Assembly (NCBI GenBank): GCA_958477305.1
Contig: CAUEFI010000003.1
Coordinates: forward strand, 168,181 to 232,180
DNA: 64,000 bases
Reading direction: 5' to 3'
DNA from: HGM12998 sp900756495
Lineage (GTDB): Bacteria > Bacillota > Clostridia > Oscillospirales > Oscillospiraceae
Both the position numbers and the translations under genes were made by a program. A model generated the notes under the pieces. The model saw only the letters and a program-made list of their open reading frames with translations, was not told the DNA's origin and searched no databases. Below, in pieces: positions 39,382 to 47,822 of this stretch (the first letter of the stretch is position 1; the number at the start of each line of letters is the position of its first letter).

Positions 39382-39411
39382 GGGCGGCTCTCCGACAGGA
39401 GCGCCGCCCTT
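39381..39411 (-). terminator. Hairpin after the FAH-family gene
   Basis: Stem AGGGCGGC (39381-39388) with GCCGCCCT (39403-39410), plus inner CTC/GAG pairs, 8 nt after the stop. Weak T-run (TTGTGTTTG) on the minus strand. Its last bases overlap the -35 of the next promoter. Confidence 0.55.
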
Positions 39412-39418
39412 CGTCATA

Positions 39419-40186
39419 TTACTGAATGTGATTGCGGAGGGTTCCAACTCCCTCTATCTCTACCTCCACGACGTCGCCGGATTTCATAGGACCGATGCCG
39501 GCCGGCGTGCCGGTGGCCACAACATCGCCGGGCTCCAACGTCATCGCCGCAGTGATAAACGCCAGCAAATCCGGCACCTTGGTCATGAACATCTCGGTAT
39601 TGGAGGACTGCACCACATTGCCGTTGAGCCGGGTCTCGATATGCAGACGCCCCGGGTCTACTTCATCTGTAACCCACGGCCCGAGGGGGGCGAAGCCGTC
39701 CATGGCTTTTCCTCTGCTCCACTGCCCATCCCCCTTCTGGATATCCCGGGCGGTCACATCGTTGAGACAGGTATATCCCAGTATGTAATCAGAAAAGTCC
39801 TCCGGGCGCACATTCTTTGCCCGGCGTGCGATCACAAACGCAAGCTCCCCTTCATAATCCAGGCGCTGAACAAAGTCGGGTGCCTGAATCGCCCGCCCCG
39901 GATCGTTGACCGCATTTGGCCCTTTCAAAAAGAGGATTGGGCGGTCTGGAATCCCCTCGCCCATTTCAACGGCGTGGTCGTAGTAGTTCTTGCCTACGCA
40001 GACGATTTTGGTCGCCGCGCAGGGAGCCAGCAGTCTGCAGCCGCCTGCGGTAAGCGCGGACAGGGACAGACTCGCTCCATCGTAACAGACTTCTCCAAAC
40101 GGAGGCTTTGCCAGCGTGCGTATGAGCTCCCCTTCCAGGACGCCCCATACCGCCGCTCCATCCCGCTCCAGCTTTACATATTTCAT
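39419..40186 (-). CDS. Fumarylacetoacetate hydrolase (FAH) family enzyme
   Basis: 255 residues. Catalytic FAH fold: CVGKNYYDHAVEMGEG (~60-75), FLKGPNAV, DYEGELAFVIARRAKNV (~108-122) with the metal-binding Glu pair, CLNDVTARDIQ with the metal-binding Asp (~144-154), and GDVVATGTPAGIGPM (~220). Members hydrolyse or decarboxylate beta-keto acids (oxaloacetate, acylpyruvates, hydroxyhexenedioates). The exact substrate cannot be told. ATG overlaps engB by 4 nt. Confidence 0.9.
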   Translation of the reverse strand: MKYVKLERDGAAVWGVLEGELIRTLAKPPFGEVCYDGASLSLSALTAGGCRLLAPCAATKIVCVGKNYYDHAVEMGEGIPDRPILFLKGPNAVNDPGRAIQAPDFVQRLDYEGELAFVIARRAKNVRPEDFSDYILGYTCLNDVTARDIQKGDGQWSRGKAMDGFAPLGPWVTDEVDPGRLHIETRLNGNVVQSSNTEMFMTKVPDLLAFITAAMTLEPGDVVATGTPAGIGPMKSGDVVEVEIEGVGTLRNHIQ

Positions 40187-40785
40187 AGCTCTGACTCTCC
40201 CGCATGTGACGAAATCAGGCCCAGCAGTTCCTGCCGGCCCTCCCCCTTCTCAGCAGAAAAGGGTATTACCTTTACACCATTATTCAGTTCCAGCGTCTCC
40301 CGGATCCGAAGGAGGTTTCCTTCGATCTCGCTCTTCTTCAGCTTATCCAGCTTGTTCGCCACCACGGAAAACGGCCGGCCGCAGGCCTTGAACCACTCCG
40401 CCATGGTGCAGTCGTCCGCCGTCGGTTTATGACGGGCATCGACAATCAGAATGCCAAGGGTCATCAGCTCATTATCGGCAAACCACAGCTCCATCAGCTT
40501 TCCCCAGCGGTCTCTCTCGGCCTTGGAGACCTTCGCGTAGCCGTAGCCCGGCAGGTCCACCAGATAGAAAGATCTATCAATCAAAAAGTAGTTGATGTGG
40601 GTGGTCTTGCCCGGCGCAGCCCCCACCCGGGCGAAATTCTTCCGGTTCAGCAGACGGTTGATAACCGAAGATTTCCCCACATTGGAGCGGCCCGCAAAGG
40701 CCACCTGGGGCAGACCGTCTCTGGGAAAATCCGCCGGGCGGACGGCTGAACGGATAAACTCCGCGTTGTTTACATTGAGCGCCAT
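40183..40785 (-). CDS. engB: Ribosome biogenesis GTPase EngB (YsxC/YihA)
   Basis: 200 residues. G1 GRSNVGKSS (~31-39), G2/G3 region KTTHINYFLI and DLPGYGYAKVSK (~75-86), G4 ANKLDK (~142), G5 FSAEKGEG (~174). Needed for late 50S assembly. Located directly after lon, the same order as lonA-ysxC in Bacillus. Confidence 0.96.
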   Translation of the reverse strand: MALNVNNAEFIRSAVRPADFPRDGLPQVAFAGRSNVGKSSVINRLLNRKNFARVGAAPGKTTHINYFLIDRSFYLVDLPGYGYAKVSKAERDRWGKLMELWFADNELMTLGILIVDARHKPTADDCTMAEWFKACGRPFSVVANKLDKLKKSEIEGNLLRIRETLELNNGVKVIPFSAEKGEGRQELLGLISSHAGESEL

Positions 40786-40793
40786 AGATCCTC

Positions 40794-43205
40794 CTACTGC
40801 TTCAGAGCAGCGGTACCGGGCCGCGCCCTGGCCTCCTCCGGAGCCGGAGCAGGCAGATCCGGCTTTGCCAAATCCAGCTCCAGCGCCTCGGCCAAAACGG
40901 CGTCCACATGCTCCACAGGAATAAAGCGCAGGGCAGAACGTACCGTCTGATCAATGTCCGCCAGATCCTTTTCATTGTCGGCCGGGAGAATTACCGTGCG
41001 GATACCGTTGCGCAGAGCCGCCATCGTCTTCTCCTTCAGCCCTCCGATGGGAAGCACCCGCCCCCGCAGCGTAACCTCACCTGTCATGGCCAATTCCCGC
41101 TTCACCGGCGCGCCGGTCAGGGCCGATACCATCGCCGTGGTGATGGCAATCCCCGCCGACGGGCCGTCTTTGGGAACCGCCCCCTCCGGGAAATGGACGT
41201 GAATATCCTTCTTCTGATAAAAATCCTCCGGAACGCCCAACTGCTGGGCTCTGCTGCGAATATAGGAAAGGGCTGCGTGGGCGCTCTCCTTCATCACGTC
41301 TCCAAGGTTGCCGGTGAGCTCCACCTTGCCGGTACCGGGGACAACGTTGACCTCTACCTCCAGAATTTCACCGCCTACGCTGGTCCAGGCCAGACCGTTC
41401 ACGACCCCGACCTGCTCTGTAAGCGGCAGCCGTTCAGGGTGATACCGCCGCACGCCCAGAAATTCCTCCAGGTTGTCGCCCGTCACACGGATTGATTTTA
41501 CTTCCCCCGTCACCAGGCGCATGGCGGCCTTCCGGCATACCGCCGCAAGCTCCCGCTCCAAGATCCGAACCCCCGACTCCTTGGTATAGGCCGTAATGAC
41601 CTCCCGGACAGCGTCGTCGGTCATCTTAAGCTGCGCCGGCTTGAGTCCATGGCGCCTGCGCTCCTTGGGCAGCAGGTGCCCCTTGGCGATCTGCAGCTTC
41701 TCCTCGTCGGTATAGCTGCTCAGCTCAATGACCTCCATCCGGTCCAGCAGGGGCCGCGGAATGGTCTCCGTGGTGTTGGCTGTGGTGATAAAGAGCACGT
41801 CCGAGAGATCAAAGGGGAGCTCCAGAAAATGATCCCGGAAGGTGCTGTTCTGCTCAGCATCCAGCACCTCCAGGAGCGCAGAGGCCGGATCGCCCCGGTG
41901 GTCGGTGCCCAGCTTATCGATCTCATCCAGCAGAAGCAGGGGATTGGAGCTCCCCGCCTGCCGGATCGCGTTGATAATGCGGCCCGGCATGGCTCCTACA
42001 TAAGTCTTCCGGTGTCCACGTATTTCGGCCTCGTCGTGGACGCCTCCCAGAGAAATACGGGCCAACTTCCGGCGGAGCGCTCTTGCCACGCTCATGGCAA
42101 TCGAGGTCTTGCCCACGCCAGGCGGGCCAACCAGACATATGATCTGACCCTTGAGCTCCGGCGCCAACTGTTTGACTGCCAGAAACTCCAGGATACGCTC
42201 CTTTACCTTCTGCAGACCGTAGTGGTCGGTATCCAGCACCTTGCGGGCTGCGGCGACGTCCACCTTATCCCTGGTTCTCTTCCCCCACGGAAGCTCCAGA
42301 CACACATCCAAATAATTGCGGATGACGGTGGCCTCAGCCGAACCAAAGGGCTGCTTCTCCAGCCTGGAGACCTCTTTGTACAGCTTCTCCGCCACTTCAC
42401 TGGGGAGCTTCGCCTGGGAAATTTTCCTGCGGTATTCAGGGATCTCACCGTCACCCTGGCCGTCCTCACCCAGCTCTCTCTGGATCACCTTGAGCTGCTC
42501 CCGCAAAAAGTAGTCCCTCTGGCTGCTGGTAAGCTGGTCCCGAACCTTGTTCTGCATATCATGCTCCAGCTCCAGGATTTCAACCTCCCGGCGGAGGATT
42601 TGATAGAGACGCTCCAAGCGCCGGACCGGCCGCAGCTCCTCCAGAATGACCTGCTTATCCCCAGTCCTCATGGGCAGGTTTTGGGCGATATAGTCGGCAA
42701 TATATCCAGGGTCCTCGCTGGCCAGAACACTGAGGAGCACGTCGGGCGTCATTTTGGGTGCCAGCTCAATATAGCTCTCAAAGAGCTCATAGGTGCGGCG
42801 CATCAGGGCTTCAGTCCGGGGAGAGGAATGCACCGGCGCATCTGTGCCTATCTCCTCCACTTCAGCTGAGAGAAACGGACTGGTCTGGACCAGCTCCAGC
42901 AGCCTTCCCCGCGCAGTTCCCTCCACCATAACTCTCACGTTGTCGCCGGGCAGCCGGAGAATCTGACGTACGTTGGAGATAGTTCCAATATCATAGAGAT
43001 CCTCTCGCTGAGGATTCTCAATTGACAGATCCCTTTGGGCAACCAAAAAGATGGGCTGTCCGCTGCTCATGGCCTCGTCCAGCGCTTTAATGGAAGAAAC
43101 CCGTCCCACATCAAAGTGGAGGAGCATATTGGGAAAGATAGTCAGTCCCCGCAGAGCCAACGTGGGAATGGTAAGACTCTGCTTTTCCTCCATCCGATCG
43201 GTCAT
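40794..43205 (-). CDS. lon: ATP-dependent protease Lon
   Basis: 803 residues. N-terminal substrate-recognition LAN domain (IPTLALRGLTIFPNMLLHFDVG), central AAA+ with Walker A GPPGVGKTS (~350) and LLLDEIDKLG, and the protease domain with the Ser in PKDGPSAGIA (~675) and Lys in GGLKEKTMAAL (~720). It degrades misfolded and regulatory proteins. Follows clpX after a strong terminator; no CtsR or CIRCE box was found upstream. Start at 43205 has GGAAAGGAAG; a second ATG 12 nt later is possible. Confidence 0.97.
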   Translation of the reverse strand: MTDRMEEKQSLTIPTLALRGLTIFPNMLLHFDVGRVSSIKALDEAMSSGQPIFLVAQRDLSIENPQREDLYDIGTISNVRQILRLPGDNVRVMVEGTARGRLLELVQTSPFLSAEVEEIGTDAPVHSSPRTEALMRRTYELFESYIELAPKMTPDVLLSVLASEDPGYIADYIAQNLPMRTGDKQVILEELRPVRRLERLYQILRREVEILELEHDMQNKVRDQLTSSQRDYFLREQLKVIQRELGEDGQGDGEIPEYRRKISQAKLPSEVAEKLYKEVSRLEKQPFGSAEATVIRNYLDVCLELPWGKRTRDKVDVAAARKVLDTDHYGLQKVKERILEFLAVKQLAPELKGQIICLVGPPGVGKTSIAMSVARALRRKLARISLGGVHDEAEIRGHRKTYVGAMPGRIINAIRQAGSSNPLLLLDEIDKLGTDHRGDPASALLEVLDAEQNSTFRDHFLELPFDLSDVLFITTANTTETIPRPLLDRMEVIELSSYTDEEKLQIAKGHLLPKERRRHGLKPAQLKMTDDAVREVITAYTKESGVRILERELAAVCRKAAMRLVTGEVKSIRVTGDNLEEFLGVRRYHPERLPLTEQVGVVNGLAWTSVGGEILEVEVNVVPGTGKVELTGNLGDVMKESAHAALSYIRSRAQQLGVPEDFYQKKDIHVHFPEGAVPKDGPSAGIAITTAMVSALTGAPVKRELAMTGEVTLRGRVLPIGGLKEKTMAALRNGIRTVILPADNEKDLADIDQTVRSALRFIPVEHVDAVLAEALELDLAKPDLPAPAPEEARARPGTAALKQ

Positions 43206-43272
43206 TTTCTTTCACTTCCTTTCCAAGGGGTCAGGGCTCGTAAACACCCTGTTGGAGCACTGCTCAGAGATA

Positions 43273-43321
43273 AAAAACGCCGCTTAGGCGCTTTGGCCCT
43301 CTCTCAGCTGCCCCTAAGCGG
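43273..43321 (-). terminator. Intrinsic terminator after clpX
   Basis: Perfect 10-bp stem (43279-43288 with 43312-43321, gccgcttagg/cctaagcggc) and a six-T run on the minus strand. It closes the tig-clpP-clpX transcript 47 nt after the clpX stop. Confidence 0.85.
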
Positions 43322-43367
43322 CACGGCGGGACGAGGGTCCTTACCCCCGCCCCGCCGAAATTGCTGT

Positions 43368-44684
43368 TCAGGATACGTTTCCCCGGAGCGGGGCTCCCCC
43401 CTGCTCGGAACGCAGCGCCGCACTCCCCAGGCGGGGACGCTCCCGGCGCTCAGAATCGTGCTCAATCGCAGGGGTATCTCTGTCTCTTACGCTCTCGGCA
43501 GTGATGGTCACTTTAGCGATGGTGGGGTCAGAAGGCACGTCGTACATCACCTGGGTCATGACCTCTTCCAGTACAGCGCGCAGGCCGCGGGCTCCAATGC
43601 CGCGTTCAATTGCCTTATCGGCAGCCGCCTCCAGCGCGGAGGGCTCGAACTCCAGATCCACCATATCATACTCCAACAGCTTCTGATATTGCTTCACCAA
43701 GGCGTTCTTGGGCTCGGTGAGAATCCGGACAAGCTGTTCCTTGTTTAGAGCGCGCAGAGAGGTTATGACGGGAAGCCGGCCCACCAACTCAGGGATAATG
43801 CCAAACTTCAGCAGATCATGGGGCTGGATTTCCCGGAATAGTTCGGATACATCCCGCTCTTTTTTGCTCTTGATTTCAGCGCCAAAGCCGATGGTCTTCT
43901 TGTCCAAGCGGCGCTCGATAATCTTTTCAATGCCGTCAAAGGCGCCGCCGCAGATAAAGAGGATGTTCTTGGTATTAATCTGGATAAACTCCTGATGCGG
44001 ATGCTTGCGTCCTCCCTGAGGCGGGACATTGGCCACAGTGCCCTCCAGAATCTTCAGCAGCGCCTGCTGTACGCCCTCGCCGGAGACATCACGTGTAATG
44101 GAGGTATTCTCGCTCTTCCGGGCGATCTTGTCAATCTCATCTACATAGATGATTCCCCGCTCCGCCAGCTCCACATCGAAGTCGGCGGCCTGAACCAGAC
44201 GCAAAAGGATATTCTCCACATCGTCGCCCACATAGCCTGCTTCCGTCAGCGTGGTGGCGTCTGCAATGGCAAATGGAACCTTTAAAATTTTAGCCAGCGT
44301 CTGAGCAAAGAGCGTTTTACCGCAGCCGGTAGGACCAATGAGGAGAATATTGCTCTTCTGAAGCTCCACATCGTCTCCGCCGCCGAAGTAAATCCTCTTG
44401 TAGTGGTTATACACCGCCACAGAGAGCGCCACCTTGGCATCCTCCTGGCCGATGATGTACTGGTCAAGCACATCCCGGATCTCCCTGGGCGTCGGAATCA
44501 CATCCGGGATGTCGGGCCCAGCCTGAGCCTCCGGGTCATAGGCATCGTCCAAAATACTCATGCACAGGTGGACGCACTCGTTGCAGATATAGGCGCCCGG
44601 TCCCGCGATGATACGCGAAACCTGCTCCTGATGCTTACCGCAGAAGGAGCAGCGCACGGGCTTTCGTTCGTCATTTTTCGGCAT
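43368..44684 (-). CDS. clpX: ClpX ATPase of the ClpXP protease
   Basis: 438 residues. N-terminal C4 zinc domain (RCSFCGKHQ ... CNECVHLC, ~12-41), Walker A GPTGCGKT (~123), Walker B YVDEIDKIA (~186), pore loop region (RDVSGEGVQQALLK), IGF-type ClpP-binding loop (KTIGFGAEI, ~267) and sensor-2 GARGLRAVLEEVM. The last ~35 residues (DSERRERPRLGSAALRSEQG) extend beyond the usual end. ClpX unfolds substrates and feeds them to ClpP, encoded just upstream. Confidence 0.97.
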   Translation of the reverse strand: MPKNDERKPVRCSFCGKHQEQVSRIIAGPGAYICNECVHLCMSILDDAYDPEAQAGPDIPDVIPTPREIRDVLDQYIIGQEDAKVALSVAVYNHYKRIYFGGGDDVELQKSNILLIGPTGCGKTLFAQTLAKILKVPFAIADATTLTEAGYVGDDVENILLRLVQAADFDVELAERGIIYVDEIDKIARKSENTSITRDVSGEGVQQALLKILEGTVANVPPQGGRKHPHQEFIQINTKNILFICGGAFDGIEKIIERRLDKKTIGFGAEIKSKKERDVSELFREIQPHDLLKFGIIPELVGRLPVITSLRALNKEQLVRILTEPKNALVKQYQKLLEYDMVDLEFEPSALEAAADKAIERGIGARGLRAVLEEVMTQVMYDVPSDPTIAKVTITAESVRDRDTPAIEHDSERRERPRLGSAALRSEQGGAPLRGNVS

Positions 44685-44708
44685 GGTTTTCCCTCTTTAT
44701 TTCAGAAG

Positions 44709-44754
44709 GAGTGGAAGGGCGCAGGGGCATACCGCCCCAGGGCGCCCGCCACTC
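44709..44754 (-). other. Nested hairpin between clpP and clpX
   Basis: Three nested stems, GAGTGG/CCACTC-type outer, GGGCGC/GCGCCC middle and GGGGC-atacc-GCCCC inner, fill the intergenic space. There is no U-tract. Likely an mRNA stability or processing element tuning ClpP over ClpX. Confidence 0.5.
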
Positions 44755-44772
44755 CCCCTGCGTTTGTTGTTG

Positions 44773-45354
44773 TTACCTGCTGTAGATGACCTTATCAATC
44801 AGGCCGTATGCCGCAGCCTCTTCAGCCGGCATAAAATTGTCCCGCTCCGTATCAATCGCAATCTGCTCAATGGGCTTCCCTGTATTTTGGGCCAGGATTT
44901 TGTTCAGCTTTTCGCGTGTGCGGAGCATCCACTCGGCCTGTATCTTGATGTCACTGGCCTGCCCCTTGGTACCTCCTGAGGGCTGATGGATCATAATCTC
45001 CGCGTTAGGCAGGGCCAGGCGCTTGCCCTTGGTACCTGACGACAGGAGAAAGGCGCCCATGCTCGCCGCCATTCCAATGCAGATGGTAGACACGTCGCAT
45101 TTAATGTACTGCATCGTGTCATAGATAGCCATACCGTCGGTCACGGATCCGCCGGGACTGTTGATATAGAACTGAATTTCCTTGTCTGGATCCTGGGCCT
45201 CCAGATACAGGAGCTGGGCAACCACCAGACTGGCAGTAGTGGCGTTGACCTCTTCTCCCAGGAACACAATACGGTCGTTCAGCAGTCGGGAAAAGATATC
45301 ATAGGAGCGCTCACCCCGATTGGTTTGCTCCACGACATAAGGGACTAAGCTCAT
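44773..45354 (-). CDS. clpP: ClpP serine protease subunit
   Basis: 193 residues, standard length with a very short propeptide. Catalytic triad Ser in GMAASMGAF (~98), His in MIHQPSGG (~123), Asp in DTERDNFM (~172). Forms the 14-subunit chamber used by ClpX. ATG preceded by AAGGAGA. The order trigger factor, clpP, clpX, lon matches many bacteria. Confidence 0.98.
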   Translation of the reverse strand: MSLVPYVVEQTNRGERSYDIFSRLLNDRIVFLGEEVNATTASLVVAQLLYLEAQDPDKEIQFYINSPGGSVTDGMAIYDTMQYIKCDVSTICIGMAASMGAFLLSSGTKGKRLALPNAEIMIHQPSGGTKGQASDIKIQAEWMLRTREKLNKILAQNTGKPIEQIAIDTERDNFMPAEEAAAYGLIDKVIYSR

Positions 45355-45465
45355 GGTTCAGGATCTCCTTTTGATTTGATGTAGGATACGAAACCGCATC
45401 CGCCCATCCCATTCCACACTCGGGCAGGCAGTCATACACACACAGTATGCCCCTGAAGCGGGAAC

Positions 45466-46956
45466 TTATTCCTCCGTCTTTTCCTCGGCCTTCTTCTTGG
45501 GGGCAGACTTCCGCTTCGGCTTCTCCTCTCCGTCGCCAGCGCCCTCTTCCGCCTTCTTCTTGGGAGCCGCCTTTTTCTTAGGCTTTTCCTCCCCTTCAGC
45601 AGTCTCTTCAGCCGCTTTCTTCTTGGGAGCCGCCTTCTTCTTAGGCTTCTCCTCTCCCGCAGCATCAGTCTTGGCCTCACCGGGGACGCCGGGGACTGCG
45701 CTGTTTACAATCACATCCACTGCCTTGCGATCCATCTGGTCCTTGCGGACATCCTCTACGGGGATATAGCGCTTTACCTCTTCCACTGCAGCGCCGTACT
45801 GCTTGGAAAGTTCAGCGTATACCTCCTCCAGCTCCTCATCTGTGACGGTCAGGCCCTCGGCCTCAGCCACAGCGTGAAGGGCCAGCTCACGGCGTACGAC
45901 CTCCACGGCGCTCTCTTTGGACTTCTCTTTCATCTCGTCCACGGTCATCCCCATCATCTGCAGGTACTGCTCGAAGGGGATCCCCTGTGAAGTAATCCGC
46001 TGGGCATAGCTGTTATACAGCCGCTCGGCCTGGTACTCGATCATGGCTTCGGGCACCTCGACCTCCATATTCTCCACTGCCATACGGACGGCCGTGTCCT
46101 CATAGTCCCGCTTGGCCTGGGACTCCTTACGCTCACGGACCTTGTCGGCCAGGGACTTTTTGAACGCTTCCAGGCTGTCGAACTCGGAGACATCCTTGGC
46201 AAACTCGTCGTCCACCACGGGCTCCTCCTTCTCCTTGACCTCGTGGACCTTCACATGGAAGACCACAGCCTTGCCGGCCAGATCCTCGTGGTAGTCCTCA
46301 GGGAAGGTGATATCCAGATCCTTCTCGTCGCCGGCCTTCATCCCCACGATCTGGTCCTCAAAGCCGGGCACAAAAGAGCCGGAGCCCAGCTCCAGACTGA
46401 AAGCCTCACCCTTGCCGCCTTCAAAGGGCACTCCGTCCTTGAATCCCTCAAAGTCAATCACGGCGGTATCGCCCAGCTTGGCCTCCCGCTCCACGGTAAC
46501 CAGGCGGGTCGCACGGTTGATGAAAGGCTTGAGCTCGTTTTCCACATCCTCGTCGGTCACCTGTACCAACTCTGCAGGAACCGTCAGCCCCTTATACTCA
46601 CCCAGCTTGACCTCAGGCCGCACGGTGGTTGTGGCAGTAAAGGTATAGCCGTCCTTCCCCATGGCAGTCACCTTGATATCGGTATAGGCGACTGACTCCA
46701 GGTTCTCCTGCTCCATAGCCTGCTCATAAAAAGCGGGATAGGACTCGTTGATAGCGTCATTGTAGAACACCTCGGCCCCATACATGCCCTCAATGATCTT
46801 GCGGGGTGCGTGTCCCTTGCGGAAACCGGGCACGTTGATACTGCCGCGCTGTTTTTTATAGACCTTTTCAATGGCGGCGTTAAACTCCTCGGCGCTCACC
46901 TCAATGGTCAGTTCAACGGTGCTCTTTTCCTTTTTCTCGACGCTCTTGACATTCAT
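45466..46956 (-). CDS. tig: Trigger factor with a lysine-rich repeat tail
   Basis: 496 residues versus about 430 in most relatives. N-terminal ribosome-binding domain (GFRKGHAPRKI signature, ~46-56), FKBP-type peptidyl-prolyl isomerase (~160-245, GDTAVIDFEGFKDG, GSFVPGFEDQIVGM), and the helical chaperone arms (~250-430). From residue ~430 the sequence becomes three near repeats of EEKPKKKAAPKKKAAEE type, a highly charged disordered tail. The tail could strengthen rRNA contacts or act in another way; this is inference. Good AGGAGG RBS. First gene of the tig-clpP-clpX group. Confidence 0.95.
   Translation of the reverse strand: MNVKSVEKKEKSTVELTIEVSAEEFNAAIEKVYKKQRGSINVPGFRKGHAPRKIIEGMYGAEVFYNDAINESYPAFYEQAMEQENLESVAYTDIKVTAMGKDGYTFTATTTVRPEVKLGEYKGLTVPAELVQVTDEDVENELKPFINRATRLVTVEREAKLGDTAVIDFEGFKDGVPFEGGKGEAFSLELGSGSFVPGFEDQIVGMKAGDEKDLDITFPEDYHEDLAGKAVVFHVKVHEVKEKEEPVVDDEFAKDVSEFDSLEAFKKSLADKVRERKESQAKRDYEDTAVRMAVENMEVEVPEAMIEYQAERLYNSYAQRITSQGIPFEQYLQMMGMTVDEMKEKSKESAVEVVRRELALHAVAEAEGLTVTDEELEEVYAELSKQYGAAVEEVKRYIPVEDVRKDQMDRKAVDVIVNSAVPGVPGEAKTDAAGEEKPKKKAAPKKKAAEETAEGEEKPKKKAAPKKKAEEGAGDGEEKPKRKSAPKKKAEEKTEE
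45475..45665 (-). repeat. Three coding tandem repeats (~60-66 bp) in the tig tail
   Basis: The units encode GEEKPKKKAAPKKKA-like blocks separated by acidic spacers (EETAEG, EGAGDG, EKTEE). The first two are almost identical in DNA (ttcttgggagccgcc core), the third is more diverged. Such repeats can change number by slippage. Confidence 0.8.
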
Positions 46957-47062
46957 GTTGTTACTTCCTCCTGTCAGCTTCCGCCCCCTTCGGCGAAAGC
47001 CACTTTACAATATCCGCTTTATCTTATCAGAAGTCGCGGCGGATTTCCATACTTTTTTTTAT

Positions 47063-47740
47063 TTATTCACAGATTTTTTGCGGTTGAAAGCCAACATAGT
47101 CGGCGGAGACCAGATGATACTCCACCTCTCCATACCTTCCCTCCACCGCCAGCCGGTGACTTCCGCCGTGGAGATGGCCGTAATAGCAGCGCTTTACCCC
47201 ATATTCCTCAAGCAGAGCCATGATCTCCGGACAGGTATATCCCTGGTAACAGGGCGGGTAGTGGAGAAAGCACAGCTTTTCCCGCTCCCCCGCCGCCTTC
47301 AGCGAGGCTTCCAGCCTCATAACTTCCCGGTGAAAAACCTTTTGATCGCCAGTCTCCTCGTAAAACCACCCCCGTGTACCGCACAGCGCATACGGGCCGT
47401 ATTCGTGACAGTTGTTATGGAGAATGTGCAGCGAATGAAATCCATTCTCATCAAAAAAGCGATTCATCTTGGCGGCCGTCGTCCACCAGTAATCATGGTT
47501 GCCCTTCAGAAGGATTTTTTCCCCCGGCAGCGCGTCCAAAAAGGCGAAATCTTCTTGCGCCTCCGCAAGATTCATTCCCCAAGAGAGATCGCCGCAGAGC
47601 ACCACCGTATCCTCCGGCCGGACCACAGAAAAGCCGGCGGACAGCTTGTCGACATACCCCTCCCAGCCGCCTCCAAAGACGTCCATTGGCTTGTTGCTTC
47701 CGAGTGAGAGGTGGGTGTCCCCTATTGCATAGAGGGCCAT
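47063..47740 (-). CDS. Calcineurin-like metallophosphoesterase
   Basis: 225 residues. Metal motifs GDTHLS (~7), GDLSWG (~47), GNHD (~78), and YGHLHGG (~195). It belongs to the general metallophosphoesterase family (DUF-like group with W-rich loop KMNRFFDENGFHS). The substrate is not evident. Upstream is thrC with an 82-nt gap, downstream the tig leader, so it may be a lone gene. Confidence 0.85.
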   Translation of the reverse strand: MALYAIGDTHLSLGSNKPMDVFGGGWEGYVDKLSAGFSVVRPEDTVVLCGDLSWGMNLAEAQEDFAFLDALPGEKILLKGNHDYWWTTAAKMNRFFDENGFHSLHILHNNCHEYGPYALCGTRGWFYEETGDQKVFHREVMRLEASLKAAGEREKLCFLHYPPCYQGYTCPEIMALLEEYGVKRCYYGHLHGGSHRLAVEGRYGEVEYHLVSADYVGFQPQKICE

Positions 47741-47822
47741 GTTTGAAGACCATTCCTTTCATAGCGCGTCCCTCATCGGGCGTACAGGAGAACACTTGAA
47801 CCCACTGCAAACTTGCTTGCTC

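Noticed and set aside
41649..42869. 406-codon plus-strand open frame opposite lon
   Set aside because: Antisense shadow of lon, which has all catalytic motifs.
45475..45665. CRISPR-like regular repeats
   Set aside because: The repeats are in frame, encode Lys-rich protein and have no unique spacers.
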